Below are positions 19,441 through 29,785 of a stretch of 64,000 bases of DNA, in pieces. This DNA comes from Thiobacillus sp. (GTDB lineage: Bacteria > Pseudomonadota > Gammaproteobacteria > Burkholderiales > Thiobacillaceae). A program made the translations under genes and the position numbers. Below the pieces are notes generated by a model that worked only from the letters and a program-made list of their open reading frames with translations, searched no databases and had not been told where the DNA came from. Position 1 is the stretch's first letter. Every line of letters begins with the position of its first letter. The DNA lies in NCBI GenBank assembly GCA_030679915.1, contig JAUXRY010000002.1, positions 35,307 through 99,306 on the forward strand, written 5' to 3'.

Positions 19441-19806
19441 ATGGCGATCAGCCGCATTCTGGTTGTAGATGATTCCCCCACCGAGCGCTTTTTCCTGTCT
19501 GAGTTGCTGGTTAAAAATGGTTATCTGGTCAGCATGGCTGAAAGTGGTGAGGAGGCTGTTGCTCAGGCCAAACAAACGCTGCCCGATTTGATCGTGATGG
19601 ACGTCGTGATGCCTGGCATGAACGGCTATCAGGCTACACGAATGATTACCAAGGAAGAATCGACCAAGCATATTCCCGTCATCATGTGCACCACCAAGGG
19701 CCAGGAAACTGACAAGGTTTGGGGGATGCGTCAGGGGGCGAAGGCTTATCTGGTCAAGCCGGTAAAACCGGAAGACCTGCTTTCGCAAATCAAGGCGCTA
19801 GGCTGA
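19441..19806 (+). CDS. pilH: Twitching-motility response regulator PilH
   Basis: A 121-residue CheY-like receiver. It has ILVVDDSPTERFFLSELL, the phosphorylation site in LIVMDVVMPGMNGYQATR and the switch lysine in AYLVKPVKPEDLL. PilH acts as the second output, favouring retraction or serving as a phosphate sink in Pil-Chp systems. It begins three bases after the pilG stop with an AAGGAG site overlapping the end of pilG. Confidence 0.93.
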   Translation: MAISRILVVDDSPTERFFLSELLVKNGYLVSMAESGEEAVAQAKQTLPDLIVMDVVMPGMNGYQATRMITKEESTKHIPVIMCTTKGQETDKVWGMRQGAKAYLVKPVKPEDLLSQIKALG

Positions 19807-19816
19807 GCGGAAAGAT

Positions 19817-20338
19817 ATGGCCAAGAAATTCAATCTGCGCGAATTTCAGACCACGCTTTCGCAGAAATTGCAGGCGGCAGCGAGTCGCGACAATACCGGC
19901 TCCCGCCTGGGGTTTCGAGTGGGGGATGTGAATTGGCTGGTAAGCCTCGCCGATACGGAAGAAGTCATTCCCGTTCCGACCATTGTCCAGATGCCGGGCG
20001 CTCGGCGGTGGTTTCGCGGGGTGGTCAACATCCGCGGCAACTTGTTTGCAGTGAGCGATTTTGCGGACTTCATGGGGCAGGGCGTAACAAAAGATCACGT
20101 TGATTGCCGGCTTCTGATTCCACACCACGACTTTGGGGTGAATGCCGCTTTACTCGTTCGCGGTACGTTGGGACTGAAAAACATCAACCATTTTGAAGAG
20201 CGCACCGCTCACGCTGCACACCCGTGGATTGCGCGCCAATACGCTGACGATACTGGAACAGACTGGTGTGATATGGATTTTGGACAATTGCTAGGCAACG
20301 TGGAGTTTCTCAAGGTTGAGGCTCAGCTCGGTAATTGA
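19817..20338 (+). CDS. pilI: CheW-like adaptor PilI
   Basis: A 173-residue CheW-domain protein that couples the receptor PilJ to the kinase ChpA. Typical elements are RLGFRVGDVNWLVSLADTEEV, the PGARRWFRGVVNIRGNLF turn and the LLIPHH strand. Ten bases separate it from pilH. Length and order match PilI of other beta- and gammaproteobacteria. Confidence 0.92.
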   Translation: MAKKFNLREFQTTLSQKLQAAASRDNTGSRLGFRVGDVNWLVSLADTEEVIPVPTIVQMPGARRWFRGVVNIRGNLFAVSDFADFMGQGVTKDHVDCRLLIPHHDFGVNAALLVRGTLGLKNINHFEERTAHAAHPWIARQYADDTGTDWCDMDFGQLLGNVEFLKVEAQLGN

Positions 20339-20391
20339 TTGAATATTGAATACGGAGCGCATAGGCGCTGAATACTGGAGGGACTGGAGCG

Positions 20392-22512
20392 ATGAATATG
20401 GCAATCACAATGAACGGACTTAAGGGCCTGGCTGGCCGCATGACCGAAAAGGTCACCGGCAAAAAAGGAAGCGAGCACACGACGCTGATTATGCAGACGG
20501 TGCGGAAGCTAGCCGACACAGAGACCGGCCAAGCCCCTTTGATTGGTCGTCTGCCGGTAGAGAAGCAATACCTCTACGCAGGCGGCACGCTCATTGTTTC
20601 GCTGTTGCTGGCGGCCGGCTTTACCATCTACAGTTTGGTTCAGCTCGACAACCGGACCCAATACGAGGTCAAGGCAGGCGAATTGAAAGTGCTCTCGCAG
20701 CGGCTTCCGCTAACAGCACAACAGTCCGTTCTGGGTAACGCAGCGGCGTTTAAAAAATTGGCTGAAGGCAAGGTGGTTTTCGAAAAGACCTTGGTGGGTT
20801 TGACCGACGGTGATGATCAAGTCCCCGCTTCCGGTGGCTCTGCACGCGATACATTGGGGAAAATCAGTGAACAGTGGAAAAAGTTCAATCCACAGGTTGT
20901 GCAGATTCTGTCACAGCAGAAAAACCTGGTGGCCTTGAACGAGAGCGTCAAGAGTATTAATGCGCTGAGTACCGATTTGCAGGAAGTCGCCGAACAATTG
21001 GCCAGCCAGCTTGCTGACACAGGTGCCACCGTGCGTGAAGTCTCGCGCGCCAACCATCTGGTGATGCTGAGCCAGCGTTTGCCTAAAAACGCCAACCTGC
21101 TGTTGTCCGCTGACCTGATTGACCCGGAAGTGGTGCTGCAACTGGAAAAAGACACCACCTCGTTCCGTGAAACGGTGCAGACACTAATGGGTGGCTCGGC
21201 CATCAAAAACAGTGACAGCATGCTGACCCTCGAAGACCTGGGTACAAACATGGCCGATATGGTGGAGGCGGTGGGCGCAGTGCTTGCGAACACGCAGCCG
21301 CTGCTGCAATCCAAACTCGCGGCGAACAATTTGTTCGTAGGTAGTGATGCGTTGTTGGCGGATACGGATCGGCTGTCGCTGGATTATCGTAGCGTCGGCG
21401 GTCTCAGCTACCTACTTGCGGCTTTATTTGGTGTTCTGGCGCTAGGATCTTTGGTGTTGTTGGGTTTGGTCAACATTAATGAAACCAAATCCCGTGCGCG
21501 CAAGAGTGAAGAAGAAAACAGCCGGAACCAGGAGGCGATTCTGCGGTTGATGGACGAACTGGGTGAGCTTGCTGAGGGCAACCTGACCATCAATGCAAGC
21601 GTCACCGAGGACATCACCGGTGCAGTGGCCGACTCGATTAACTACACGGTAGAAGAATTACGGACGCTGGTGCGTGGCATTAATAATGCGACGCAGCAGA
21701 TGGACCAAGCGGCGGATGCTGCTGGTCAAGTTTCCGAGTCGCTGCAACAGGCTTCACGTCGCCAGTCTGTGGAGATCGAAGAAACCTCTGCAGCGGTGGT
21801 GAATCTGGCACAGTCTGTGCAGCAGGTATCGGGTAACGCCGCTGAGTCAGCCCGTGTGGCTGAACAATCGCTGGCTGCTGCTGAAAAAGGCCAGCAGGCT
21901 GTGTCGAATGCTATTTCAAGCATGAACGGATTGCGTGAACAGATTCAGGAAACGTCGAAACGAATCAAGCGCCTGGGCGAATCGTCACAGGAGATTGGTG
22001 AAATCGTGGAACTGATTTCGGACATTACCGAGCAAACCAACGTGCTCGCGCTAAACGCAGCCATTCAGGCAGCATCCGCTGGTGAAGCCGGACGAGGCTT
22101 CTCGGTGGTGGCAGAAGAAGTGCAGCGGCTGGCAGAACGTTCAGCCGATGCGACCAAGCAGATTGCTGCCATTGTGAAAACGATTCAATCAGATACCCAC
22201 GATACGGTGGCGGCGATGGAAGTCTCGACCCAGGGTGTGGTCGAAGGCGCCAAGCTGTCCGATACGGCGGGTCAAACACTGGCCGAAATTGGTGTGGTGT
22301 CGAAGACACTGGCCGGACTGATCGCAGATATTTCATCGGCTACACAAAGTCAGGCCGAGTCGACTGCCAAGGTGGCTGAAACCATGCAGGACATCAAATC
22401 GATTTCCGCACAGACCAGCAGTGGCACACAGCAAACGGCTGATTCGATTGGGGGCATGAAACAACTGGCTCAAGACCTCAAGAACTCGGTTTCAGGCTTC
22501 AAACTTGCCTGA
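20392..22512 (+). CDS. pilJ: Methyl-accepting chemoreceptor PilJ
   Basis: A 706-residue receptor. Membrane helices lie at about 60-83 and 340-362, enclosing a large periplasmic PilJ-type helical sensor with repeated LSQRLP elements (type IV pili methyl-accepting domain, seen twice). Behind it come a HAMP segment and the signalling hairpin with [21 protein letters not shown]. It has no obvious CheB/CheR pentapeptide tail. It senses pilus contact with surfaces in known systems. A 53-base gap with a GGAGGGACTGGAG ribosome site precedes it. Confidence 0.95.
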   Translation: MNMAITMNGLKGLAGRMTEKVTGKKGSEHTTLIMQTVRKLADTETGQAPLIGRLPVEKQYLYAGGTLIVSLLLAAGFTIYSLVQLDNRTQYEVKAGELKVLSQRLPLTAQQSVLGNAAAFKKLAEGKVVFEKTLVGLTDGDDQVPASGGSARDTLGKISEQWKKFNPQVVQILSQQKNLVALNESVKSINALSTDLQEVAEQLASQLADTGATVREVSRANHLVMLSQRLPKNANLLLSADLIDPEVVLQLEKDTTSFRETVQTLMGGSAIKNSDSMLTLEDLGTNMADMVEAVGAVLANTQPLLQSKLAANNLFVGSDALLADTDRLSLDYRSVGGLSYLLAALFGVLALGSLVLLGLVNINETKSRARKSEEENSRNQEAILRLMDELGELAEGNLTINASVTEDITGAVADSINYTVEELRTLVRGINNATQQMDQAADAAGQVSESLQQASRRQSVEIEETSAAVVNLAQSVQQVSGNAAESARVAEQSLAAAEKGQQAVSNAISSMNGLREQIQETSKRIKRLGESSQEIGEIVELISDITEQTNVLALNAAIQAASAGEAGRGFSVVAEEVQRLAERSADATKQIAAIVKTIQSDTHDTVAAMEVSTQGVVEGAKLSDTAGQTLAEIGVVSKTLAGLIADISSATQSQAESTAKVAETMQDIKSISAQTSSGTQQTADSIGGMKQLAQDLKNSVSGFKLA

Positions 22513-22581
22513 ACGGACTGACAATCACTTGAACGAGCAGCCGACCATGGCCACCGCAATTAACCTCAGGAATTACACACC

Positions 22582-25500
22582 ATGAGCGCCAACCTCGATT
22601 ACGATACCGGCCCACTGAACTGGGTGCGCGGTGACATCGACGCCGCCCTGCAAGCCGCCCTCGGACGTTTGCAGGCCTACAGTGTCGATGCCGATCTGAC
22701 CAATGCCCTGCGATTGGCGGGTGACGATGCCCACCAGGTGACGGGCGCATTGCGCATGGTTGGGCTGGAAGGTGCCGCCACGCTGGCAGGTACGTTGGAG
22801 TCCTGCCTGCTTGATATCAATGAAAACCGGTTGAATGCCAGTGACGATCTGATGCGTGCGCTACGCAATGCCATGGAAGGGTTGCAGCGCTGGGTAAAAG
22901 ATTTGGCGGACGGACGTGGTAGCGGTGAACTTGCACTCTTCCCGCTCTACAAACGGCTGCGTGAGTTGCAGGGCATCGAACGGGTGTTCGAAGGTGAACT
23001 GTTTTTTCCGGATTTACGGTCAGGTGTACAGACCAAGGCTGCTAACGATGGCCTGTCACAGGAGGCGTTGGCGGCTGCCGTCAAAACTGCACGTGCACAA
23101 TTTCAACGTGGTCTGCTGGCTTTTCTGCGTAATGTAGACGCTGAACAGGGTCTCAAGCGCATGCGAGACTCGTTGGCTACCATCGAAGGCATCGCCCCTT
23201 CGCAAGCCTCGCAAACCTTTTGGTGGGCATGCGTCGGATTTGTCGATAGCTTGATGGCACACGGTGTGGAAGCCGATTTTCATGTGAAGCAGTTGCTGGC
23301 GCGTGTGGATTTGCAAATGCGCCGCTTGATGGAAGGTTCTCCTCAGGTTGCCGAGCGCCTGATGCGCGATGCCTTGTTTTTTATTGCAAAAAGCGAAGCG
23401 CTGGATGGACGTGCCGCGGAAATCCGTTCCAGGTTTGGTCTTGATCGTTATCTGCCCGGCCGTGGCATGCTGGACCCGGAAGCCTTGGCGCGCATGCGCC
23501 CGGTACTGGACGCCCTGCAAGCGGGCTTGAAAGCTGCGCGAGATCATTGGCACGGATTTGTGGAAGGCCATGCTGAACAGTTGGAGCAATTCAACACCCA
23601 GTTGGTACGTATGCAGCCACAGGCCAAGAGCCTGGAAGGCAGTGGCTTGTCAGCCTTGTTGGATGAACTGGGTGCAGCGGCAGTCGCTGCAGCTGGGAGC
23701 GAGGGTGATGCACGTGAACAAATGAATCTGGAAGTGGCTTCCACACTCTTGTTCATGCAAAACGCCGTCAATCAGGAAGATATACTTCACGCGGATTTTT
23801 CCGATCGTGCGCAAGGGCAGCAGGCTCGTTTACGTGCGCTGATCGAAGGCCGCGAGATGCCGGTCAGTGTCGAAAGCGAGGCGAGCCAGCGTGAATCCGA
23901 GCGCGATATGCTGGTGCAAATGGCTCAGGAAGTCGGTCAGAATCTTCGTCAGATGGAGGAAGCGCTGGATGCCTTCTTCCGTGACTTCGATGACCGCGAA
24001 GCACTGGCGAAGCTGCCTGCCTTGTCACAACAGGCACAAGGCGCACTCACCATGCTTGAGTTGCCCGATGCTGCCAGTTTGCTGGCTGCCGCGACCAATG
24101 TGGCGAATCCGTTTGCCAAAGAAGGTGAGCCGGACGAGGCGACTCAGCAGAAGCTGGCAGACGCCTTTTCCAGCCTGGGTTTATTTATTGAGTCCTACTG
24201 TGCAGGGCGTGCAGATGCCGTCCGCATGCTGCGGCCGGTTTTGGTTGACTTTGGCGTCATCGGTGCCGATAGCCCTGACGGCAATGCCTTGGGTGAAACG
24301 ATAGAGTCGGGTTTGCCCGCGCGTAAGGAAGGGGTACAAGCGGCCTATCTAGATTGGCGCGAGCAGCCGGACGAAGGCACAAAAAAAAAATATCTTGATT
24401 CGCTGACCGAGCTCAGCCGTGATGCTGAGTTGATCGATGACATTTCGCTGAAGCAGAAAACGCGCGCTGTACTGGATGCCAGTCGTGATGCCGATGAGGC
24501 TACGCGAGAACTGGATGCTGAGGTCATGGCGCTGACCGGTCTGGCCGTCCCACAACGGGCAGAAGCTGAATTCCAGACGATGCCGGAAACAACATCCACG
24601 TTGTCGATAGATCCGGTTGAAGCGGCGCTGGAGCCTGTTGAGCTCATTGAGCGCACGCCCCACCTTGACATTGAAGCGGCTTCAGCCGAGGCAGATGTTG
24701 AAGACCTGCAAACCAGCTCGTTTGAGATGGTTCATACGGAAGACATCTCGACGACAGTGCAACCCGTTTCCACAGATGAAACTGTCACCTCACTCCCTGA
24801 TTCGGAGTGGATGCAAACGACCATTTCAGCGGGTGTTGAACTGGAGCTCCTGGAGATTTTCCTGGAGGAGGCCAACGAAGTTTTGGTCGCCATAGGCGAT
24901 GCCAATGCGCTCTGTCAGAGCGATCCTGAAGACCCGGAGTCGTTGACTGTCATTCGTCGCGGATTTCATACCTTGAAGGGTAGCGGCCGCATGGTCGGTT
25001 TGATCGAGCTGGGTGATGTGGCTTGGCGCCTTGAACAACTGATGAACAGTTGGCTGGGTGAGAAAAGGTCCGTCAATAACGATCTGATGGATGTGATTGG
25101 TCGTGCGCGTGACCTGTTCAAGGATTGGGTCGATGCGCTTCAGGCGGACCAGTCTGTGGGATTGCCCGTTGCCGCATTACTTGCTGCTGTTGAACGCGTC
25201 GATCAGGGATTACCCATCGATAGCGTGCCCGAGCAGGTAATAGCTCAAGCCACCACTAGTCTGAACGACGAGCATGCTGATGGAATTGCAGTATTGGATG
25301 GCTCATCCAGCGCGGAACTCGATTTCGAAACCGAATCTGAACCGCTGCCCGCAGTCACACCCGACCTGGATTCAGCAGGCGAGCTTTCCCTCAGCCAGGA
25401 AAACAAGCTTTCCGAAGTTGAGCGGGACGGGGACCGGGATACTGAGATCAGCTTCATCGAACCGACAGATGAATCCCTGTCCGAATTTGAAACTGCAGAC

Positions 25501-28500
25501 ATAGCAGACATCGTGGACATAGCAGACATCGTGGACATTGATCCCGAGCTGGATGTCGGCGCATTGATTGAATATGCAATAGCGCTCTCAGTCCCTGAGG
25601 TGCCAGATATGCTCGATGAGGTGTGCATTGGATCGGTGTGTTTGTCCAGCAACCTGTATGAAATTTTCATGGTCGAGGCGCATCAACGACTGGCTGTATT
25701 GCAGGAAGAATCCGAGCGCCACGCAGAAGCGGCCAACAGTACGGTCAGCGAACACGCGCGCAGGGCTATCCATACCCTGGGCGGCATTGCGGGAACAGCC
25801 GGTATCACGAATCTGGCCGATCTGTCTCACGCCTTTGAGCAGTATTGGAATCGGTTTGTGCATGCGCCCATGCCGGCTGCACACTTGCCGCTGGTTGATG
25901 ACACCATCGCTCGCCTGCATGAAATGATTGCGACCATTGAGTTGGGTCAACTGCCCGAATCAGCGAGTGACTTGATCGCAACCCTGGGCGAACTGGAAGA
26001 CGAACAAATCACGCCGGTCGCGGAACCGGTTGCGGAAGTGTTCGAGCCGGAAGTAACAATAGTCGAAGCCATTCTGGACACCGACGAATCTGTATCTGAT
26101 GGGTCAATCAGCGCGGCCGAGTCGTCAGCGCACAGCCCCGCTGAAGCGGAGCGCGACGTGTTCGACGTCAGCACACTTGTGTCCACGATCAAAGCGTCTA
26201 CACCTACGCCGGTATTTGAGCGACGCGATGTGGCGGATGAAATTGACGAGCAGTTGCTGCCTATCTTTATCGAGGAAGCCGAAACACTGGTCCCGGACAC
26301 CAGCGCGCAGCTGCGTGCCTGGAAAGAGGCACCAGGTGACATTCCTGCACGTGATGCGCTACAACGTAACCTGCATACCATCAAAGGCAGTGCCCGCATG
26401 GTGGGCGCGATGCGACTGGGCGAGCTGACCCACGTGATGGAATCACGCGTGATTGCTGTAATCGAAGGCCATCTGGCTGCAAGTCCGGAAGTATTCGATA
26501 CGCTCGAAGCGCAGCTCGACCGTTTGGCCGATACGGTTGATCGTTTGAAACAGGGCGACTTCACCCCACTCGCAGAAGACGTGTCACCGTCAGCCCCGAT
26601 CGCGGCGCCTATTGAGCCGACCTTATCCTTGCTAGAAGAGGCGGAATTGCTGCGGACGCCGATGGCGGCACGACCTGAAGCACCGGCACAAGCGGCGACG
26701 CGTGACAACGCGGCGTTGACCTTGCGCGTGCGTGCCGATTGGGTTGACCGCATGGTTAACCAAGCAGGCGAAGTGGCGATTTCACGTTCACGAATTGAAA
26801 GCGAAGTGTTTGCTTTCAAACGCCACGTCAATGAATTGTCCGAGGCGCTAGTGCGCTTGCGCGGCCATATCCGTGAAGTTGAAATTCAGGCCGAATCACA
26901 GATGCAGGCAACCTTTCAGACACCGGGCGTGGCTGAACAGTTTGACCCGCTGGAATTCGATCGTTTTACCCGCTTCCAGGAAGTCACCCGATTCCTCGCC
27001 GAAAGCGTGAACGATATTTCCACTGTGCAGCATATTCTGCTGGCCCGCCTGGGCGAGACAGAAGCCGCGCTGATCCAGCAATCACGCCTTAACCGAGAAC
27101 TGCAACAGAACCTGTTGCGTGTACGGATGGTGCCGTTGAACTCGGTTTCCGATCGTTTGTACCGCACCGTTCGGCAAACTGCGCGCGATGTAAACAAGCG
27201 GGCGCAGCTCGACATTCAGGGCGGCGATCTGGAAATCGACCGTTCGGTGCTGGAAAAGGTCACCGCGCCGCTGGAGCACTTGCTGCGTAACGCGCTGGCA
27301 CACGGGGTTGAGACCCCGGAAGCTCGCCGTGCAGCGGGTAAAACCGAATTTGGTGAAATCGTGCTGATCGCACGCCAGTCCGGCAACGAAATGTTGTTGA
27401 CGGTGAAAGATGACGGCGCAGGCCTCAACTACACCCGCATCCGCGAAAAAGCCGAAGCCGCCGGATTATTGCTACCCGGTGTCGAGCCGACTGAATCACT
27501 GCTGGCACAACTGATTTTCGCGGCAGGATTCACTACAGCCGAAACCGTGAGTCAGGTTGCGGGCCGCGGTGTGGGTATGGATGTGGTGAAAAGTGAAATT
27601 GCCGCTCTGGGTGGGCGCATTGATATCGTTTCGACTGTGGGTACCGGAACCACTTTCAACATCTATTTGCCGCTGACGCTCGCCATGACGCAGGCTGTCA
27701 TGATTCAGGTGGCCAAGCACGATTACGCGCTGCCGACACCCTTGGTGCAGCAGGTGCTTGAACTAAAACCCGCTGAACTGGAACAAGCCATGACCAGTGG
27801 TGTAGTAACGTGGCGGGGTGCTGACTATCCCTTCTCGTATTTGCCGCATTTGCTGGGCGACACTGAGGCAGTGCACGAAGTCATGCGCTACAACCCGGTC
27901 ATACTGCTGCAAAGCGGTGCCAGCCAGGCTGCTGTACTGGTCGATTCGATCGAAGGCACGCGCGAAATTGTGGTCAAGAATATTGGCCCGCAGATGGCGC
28001 GTATTACCGGGGTGGTGGGCGCAACCGTTCGCGGTGATGGACGGGTGATTCTGATCATGAACCCGGTGCCCCTGGCATTGCGTTGGGCCAGCCTGCCGCG
28101 TTCTGCCATGGAACGCAAAGCGCCCGCTGAAGCGGTTGAAGTCAGCCAGGCCTTGCAGCCACCGATGATACTGGTGGTGGATGACTCACTCACGGTACGT
28201 AAAATCACCACCCGTCTGTTGACGCGGGAAGGTTTCCGGGTCGACAGCGCGAAAGATGGCGTAGACGCGCTGGAGAAAATGCAAGACCTGGTTCCGGATG
28301 TGGTGCTGCTCGACGTCGAAATGCCCCGCATGGATGGCTTCGAACTGGCACGTGTGATGCGCAGTGACGCGCGTCTGAAGTCGGTGCCGATCATCATGAT
28401 CACCTCGCGTACGGCGGATAAACACCGTAATCACGCGATGGAAATCGGCGTCAACGTCTATCTGGGCAAGCCGTATCAGGAGCAGCAGTTGCTTGACAGT

Positions 28501-28542
28501 ATTGCGGGGCAACTCGAGCAGAGCGTAACCGTTCCGGCGTGA
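22582..28542 (+). CDS. chpA: Pil-Chp hybrid chemotaxis kinase ChpA/PilL
   Basis: A 1986-residue hybrid CheA. Hpt-like modules carry candidate phosphohistidines at His51 (HQVTGALRM), His796 (FHTLKGSGRM), His1064 (IHTLGGIAG) and His1265 (LHTIKGSARM). Then come a dimerisation helix pair, the HATPase with LEHLLRNALAHG, DDGAGLN and GRGVGMDVV (about 1560-1680), a CheW-like domain and a C-terminal receiver with Asp1911 in LLDVEMPRMDG. It phosphorylates PilG and PilH. Odd features are a run of ten A at 24381-24390 and an 18-base tandem duplication at 25498-25533 in an acidic linker. Last gene of the operon. Confidence 0.95.
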   Translation: MSANLDYDTGPLNWVRGDIDAALQAALGRLQAYSVDADLTNALRLAGDDAHQVTGALRMVGLEGAATLAGTLESCLLDINENRLNASDDLMRALRNAMEGLQRWVKDLADGRGSGELALFPLYKRLRELQGIERVFEGELFFPDLRSGVQTKAANDGLSQEALAAAVKTARAQFQRGLLAFLRNVDAEQGLKRMRDSLATIEGIAPSQASQTFWWACVGFVDSLMAHGVEADFHVKQLLARVDLQMRRLMEGSPQVAERLMRDALFFIAKSEALDGRAAEIRSRFGLDRYLPGRGMLDPEALARMRPVLDALQAGLKAARDHWHGFVEGHAEQLEQFNTQLVRMQPQAKSLEGSGLSALLDELGAAAVAAAGSEGDAREQMNLEVASTLLFMQNAVNQEDILHADFSDRAQGQQARLRALIEGREMPVSVESEASQRESERDMLVQMAQEVGQNLRQMEEALDAFFRDFDDREALAKLPALSQQAQGALTMLELPDAASLLAAATNVANPFAKEGEPDEATQQKLADAFSSLGLFIESYCAGRADAVRMLRPVLVDFGVIGADSPDGNALGETIESGLPARKEGVQAAYLDWREQPDEGTKKKYLDSLTELSRDAELIDDISLKQKTRAVLDASRDADEATRELDAEVMALTGLAVPQRAEAEFQTMPETTSTLSIDPVEAALEPVELIERTPHLDIEAASAEADVEDLQTSSFEMVHTEDISTTVQPVSTDETVTSLPDSEWMQTTISAGVELELLEIFLEEANEVLVAIGDANALCQSDPEDPESLTVIRRGFHTLKGSGRMVGLIELGDVAWRLEQLMNSWLGEKRSVNNDLMDVIGRARDLFKDWVDALQADQSVGLPVAALLAAVERVDQGLPIDSVPEQVIAQATTSLNDEHADGIAVLDGSSSAELDFETESEPLPAVTPDLDSAGELSLSQENKLSEVERDGDRDTEISFIEPTDESLSEFETADIADIVDIADIVDIDPELDVGALIEYAIALSVPEVPDMLDEVCIGSVCLSSNLYEIFMVEAHQRLAVLQEESERHAEAANSTVSEHARRAIHTLGGIAGTAGITNLADLSHAFEQYWNRFVHAPMPAAHLPLVDDTIARLHEMIATIELGQLPESASDLIATLGELEDEQITPVAEPVAEVFEPEVTIVEAILDTDESVSDGSISAAESSAHSPAEAERDVFDVSTLVSTIKASTPTPVFERRDVADEIDEQLLPIFIEEAETLVPDTSAQLRAWKEAPGDIPARDALQRNLHTIKGSARMVGAMRLGELTHVMESRVIAVIEGHLAASPEVFDTLEAQLDRLADTVDRLKQGDFTPLAEDVSPSAPIAAPIEPTLSLLEEAELLRTPMAARPEAPAQAATRDNAALTLRVRADWVDRMVNQAGEVAISRSRIESEVFAFKRHVNELSEALVRLRGHIREVEIQAESQMQATFQTPGVAEQFDPLEFDRFTRFQEVTRFLAESVNDISTVQHILLARLGETEAALIQQSRLNRELQQNLLRVRMVPLNSVSDRLYRTVRQTARDVNKRAQLDIQGGDLEIDRSVLEKVTAPLEHLLRNALAHGVETPEARRAAGKTEFGEIVLIARQSGNEMLLTVKDDGAGLNYTRIREKAEAAGLLLPGVEPTESLLAQLIFAAGFTTAETVSQVAGRGVGMDVVKSEIAALGGRIDIVSTVGTGTTFNIYLPLTLAMTQAVMIQVAKHDYALPTPLVQQVLELKPAELEQAMTSGVVTWRGADYPFSYLPHLLGDTEAVHEVMRYNPVILLQSGASQAAVLVDSIEGTREIVVKNIGPQMARITGVVGATVRGDGRVILIMNPVPLALRWASLPRSAMERKAPAEAVEVSQALQPPMILVVDDSLTVRKITTRLLTREGFRVDSAKDGVDALEKMQDLVPDVVLLDVEMPRMDGFELARVMRSDARLKSVPIIMITSRTADKHRNHAMEIGVNVYLGKPYQEQQLLDSIAGQLEQSVTVPA
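24381..24390 (+). repeat. Ten-base adenine run inside chpA
   Basis: An uninterrupted run of ten A around codon 600, coding for lysines. In frame as given. Such runs are prone to replication or transcription slippage; whether that happens here is not visible. Confidence 0.8.
25498..25533 (+). repeat. 18-bp perfect tandem duplication inside chpA
   Basis: GACATAGCAGACATCGTG occurs twice in a row, coding for DIADIV twice (residues 973-984). The unit is six codons, so copy changes keep the frame. Confidence 0.9.
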
Positions 28543-28561
28543 TCGCTATCGTGGTTAAAAA

Positions 28562-28588
28562 ATGGGCGGCGTACCGCCCGTTTTTTTT
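28562..28588 (+). terminator. Rho-independent terminator of the Pil-Chp operon
   Basis: GGGCGG, loop CGTA, CCGCCC followed by eight T, 20 bases after the chpA stop. Confidence 0.9.
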
Positions 28589-28591
28589 CGT

Positions 28592-29647
28592 CTAGCGTTT
28601 CAAGCTGGCTAAATCGCTACCTGCGAGGCTGGCGAGGTTTGCATCACCCTTTGCCGCATCCTGGTGAAAGGTTGTCATCAGCTGTTCTGCCACATTCATC
28701 CAGTGAACCTCCGCGGCGGCCACCACTTTGGCCAACTTCGTCGTGTTGTGGTGAGTCAGCCAATCTTCATACGCTTGGGGCAGTGCTGGAAAAAGTGCAC
28801 GACGCAAGCCGGACAGGTTGGCCAGATAAAAGTGCAACGACCCCAATGCTTCACGTTCGAAGAGGGTTGGCAACGTCACCATGCAGTCGGCCAGGTGGTC
28901 ACGTACCGCGCGTGCCAATAGCTCAGCATGTTTGGAACTGAGATGTCCAAGCATCGTGTTCCAGTCGTCGCCCAGCAGCCGTTCTGCGCGGGCCTCACCA
29001 ATCTCGTGCAGGATCATCACCTCGCTTTCGGCCTCTTCCATGCGGTCGAGTCCACGTTCAACACTGCGTTCAAAATCGTAGTACGTAAACGCGCGGCCCA
29101 GCGCGGTGTCTTTCTCCTGCCATTGCCATTCTTCGTATTTGTTCCACAGCAGCCGCCGTACTGCATCCATACGCAGGAAGATGGCGCCATCACGCATCGC
29201 AGCAGGCGGGGCAATCAGGTCGCGCGCATATTCGCAGCCTGCCACCAGAATCTGCACCCCTTCACGCATCTCGGTGCGTCTAAGCTCGGCCAGTACAAAG
29301 TGGGGTTTGCGATAACGCCCGAGTCCACTGCTGTAAACCAGGCCGAGCGGGAGCAGCGCGCGGTTGACGTCGTTGGCTTCGAACGGGTCGATGTCAGCTG
29401 CGCTGAACGGCAAGGGTGCAAATTCCTCCTCTTCCACGGTATCCCACAGACTTTCGCGCGCGTTCAACCAATCGCCTAGTTCGTCCTTGGGTAGACGCGC
29501 GCCGTAGGGGATTTCCATTTCCCAGCGGTAGTACTCGCGCATTTCCAGAAGAAAGGTGCATATCGTCATGTCGCGCGCGTGTCGAGCGTCGGCAATGGTG
29601 CAATTCTTCTGCACGGTGTCGATAAGGGCGGAAAGGTTTTCATGCAT
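28592..29647 (-). CDS. Conserved cytoplasmic protein (Sfum_1244-like)
   Basis: A 351-residue soluble protein. The N-terminus has VQKNCTIADARHARDMTICTFLLEMREYYRWE, a pattern I associate with the Sfum_1244 family of unknown function; that assignment is from memory. The rest is rich in Glu, Arg and aromatic residues, and mostly helical, with no signal, membrane helix or metal motif. It is convergent with chpA across a shared terminator and is followed upstream by its own promoter gap. Confidence 0.6.
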   Translation of the reverse strand: MHENLSALIDTVQKNCTIADARHARDMTICTFLLEMREYYRWEMEIPYGARLPKDELGDWLNARESLWDTVEEEEFAPLPFSAADIDPFEANDVNRALLPLGLVYSSGLGRYRKPHFVLAELRRTEMREGVQILVAGCEYARDLIAPPAAMRDGAIFLRMDAVRRLLWNKYEEWQWQEKDTALGRAFTYYDFERSVERGLDRMEEAESEVMILHEIGEARAERLLGDDWNTMLGHLSSKHAELLARAVRDHLADCMVTLPTLFEREALGSLHFYLANLSGLRRALFPALPQAYEDWLTHHNTTKLAKVVAAAEVHWMNVAEQLMTTFHQDAAKGDANLASLAGSDLASLKR

Positions 29648-29688
29648 GTACGGCTCCTGGAAACAGCTTCAATTAGAAGTGTACAAAG

Positions 29689-29716
29689 AAAAACAGCCCG
29701 ATCAACCGGGCTGTTT
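29689..29716 (-). terminator. Rho-independent terminator
   Basis: AAACAGCCCG, loop GTTG-like, then CGGGCTGTTT with a T-rich tail when read on the minus strand. It lies 70 bases behind the stop of the helical-repeat gene at 29786. Confidence 0.85.
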
Positions 29717-29785
29717 CTGGGGGTATTGCAGGGTGTTTTTCGGGGTATGGCCTTTGGCCACGCAATACAAGCGGCGAGTCGCCGG

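Noticed and set aside
25947..26831. Ser/Thr-rich minus-strand open frame inside chpA
   Set aside because: Low-complexity shadow of the chpA reading frame on the other strand.
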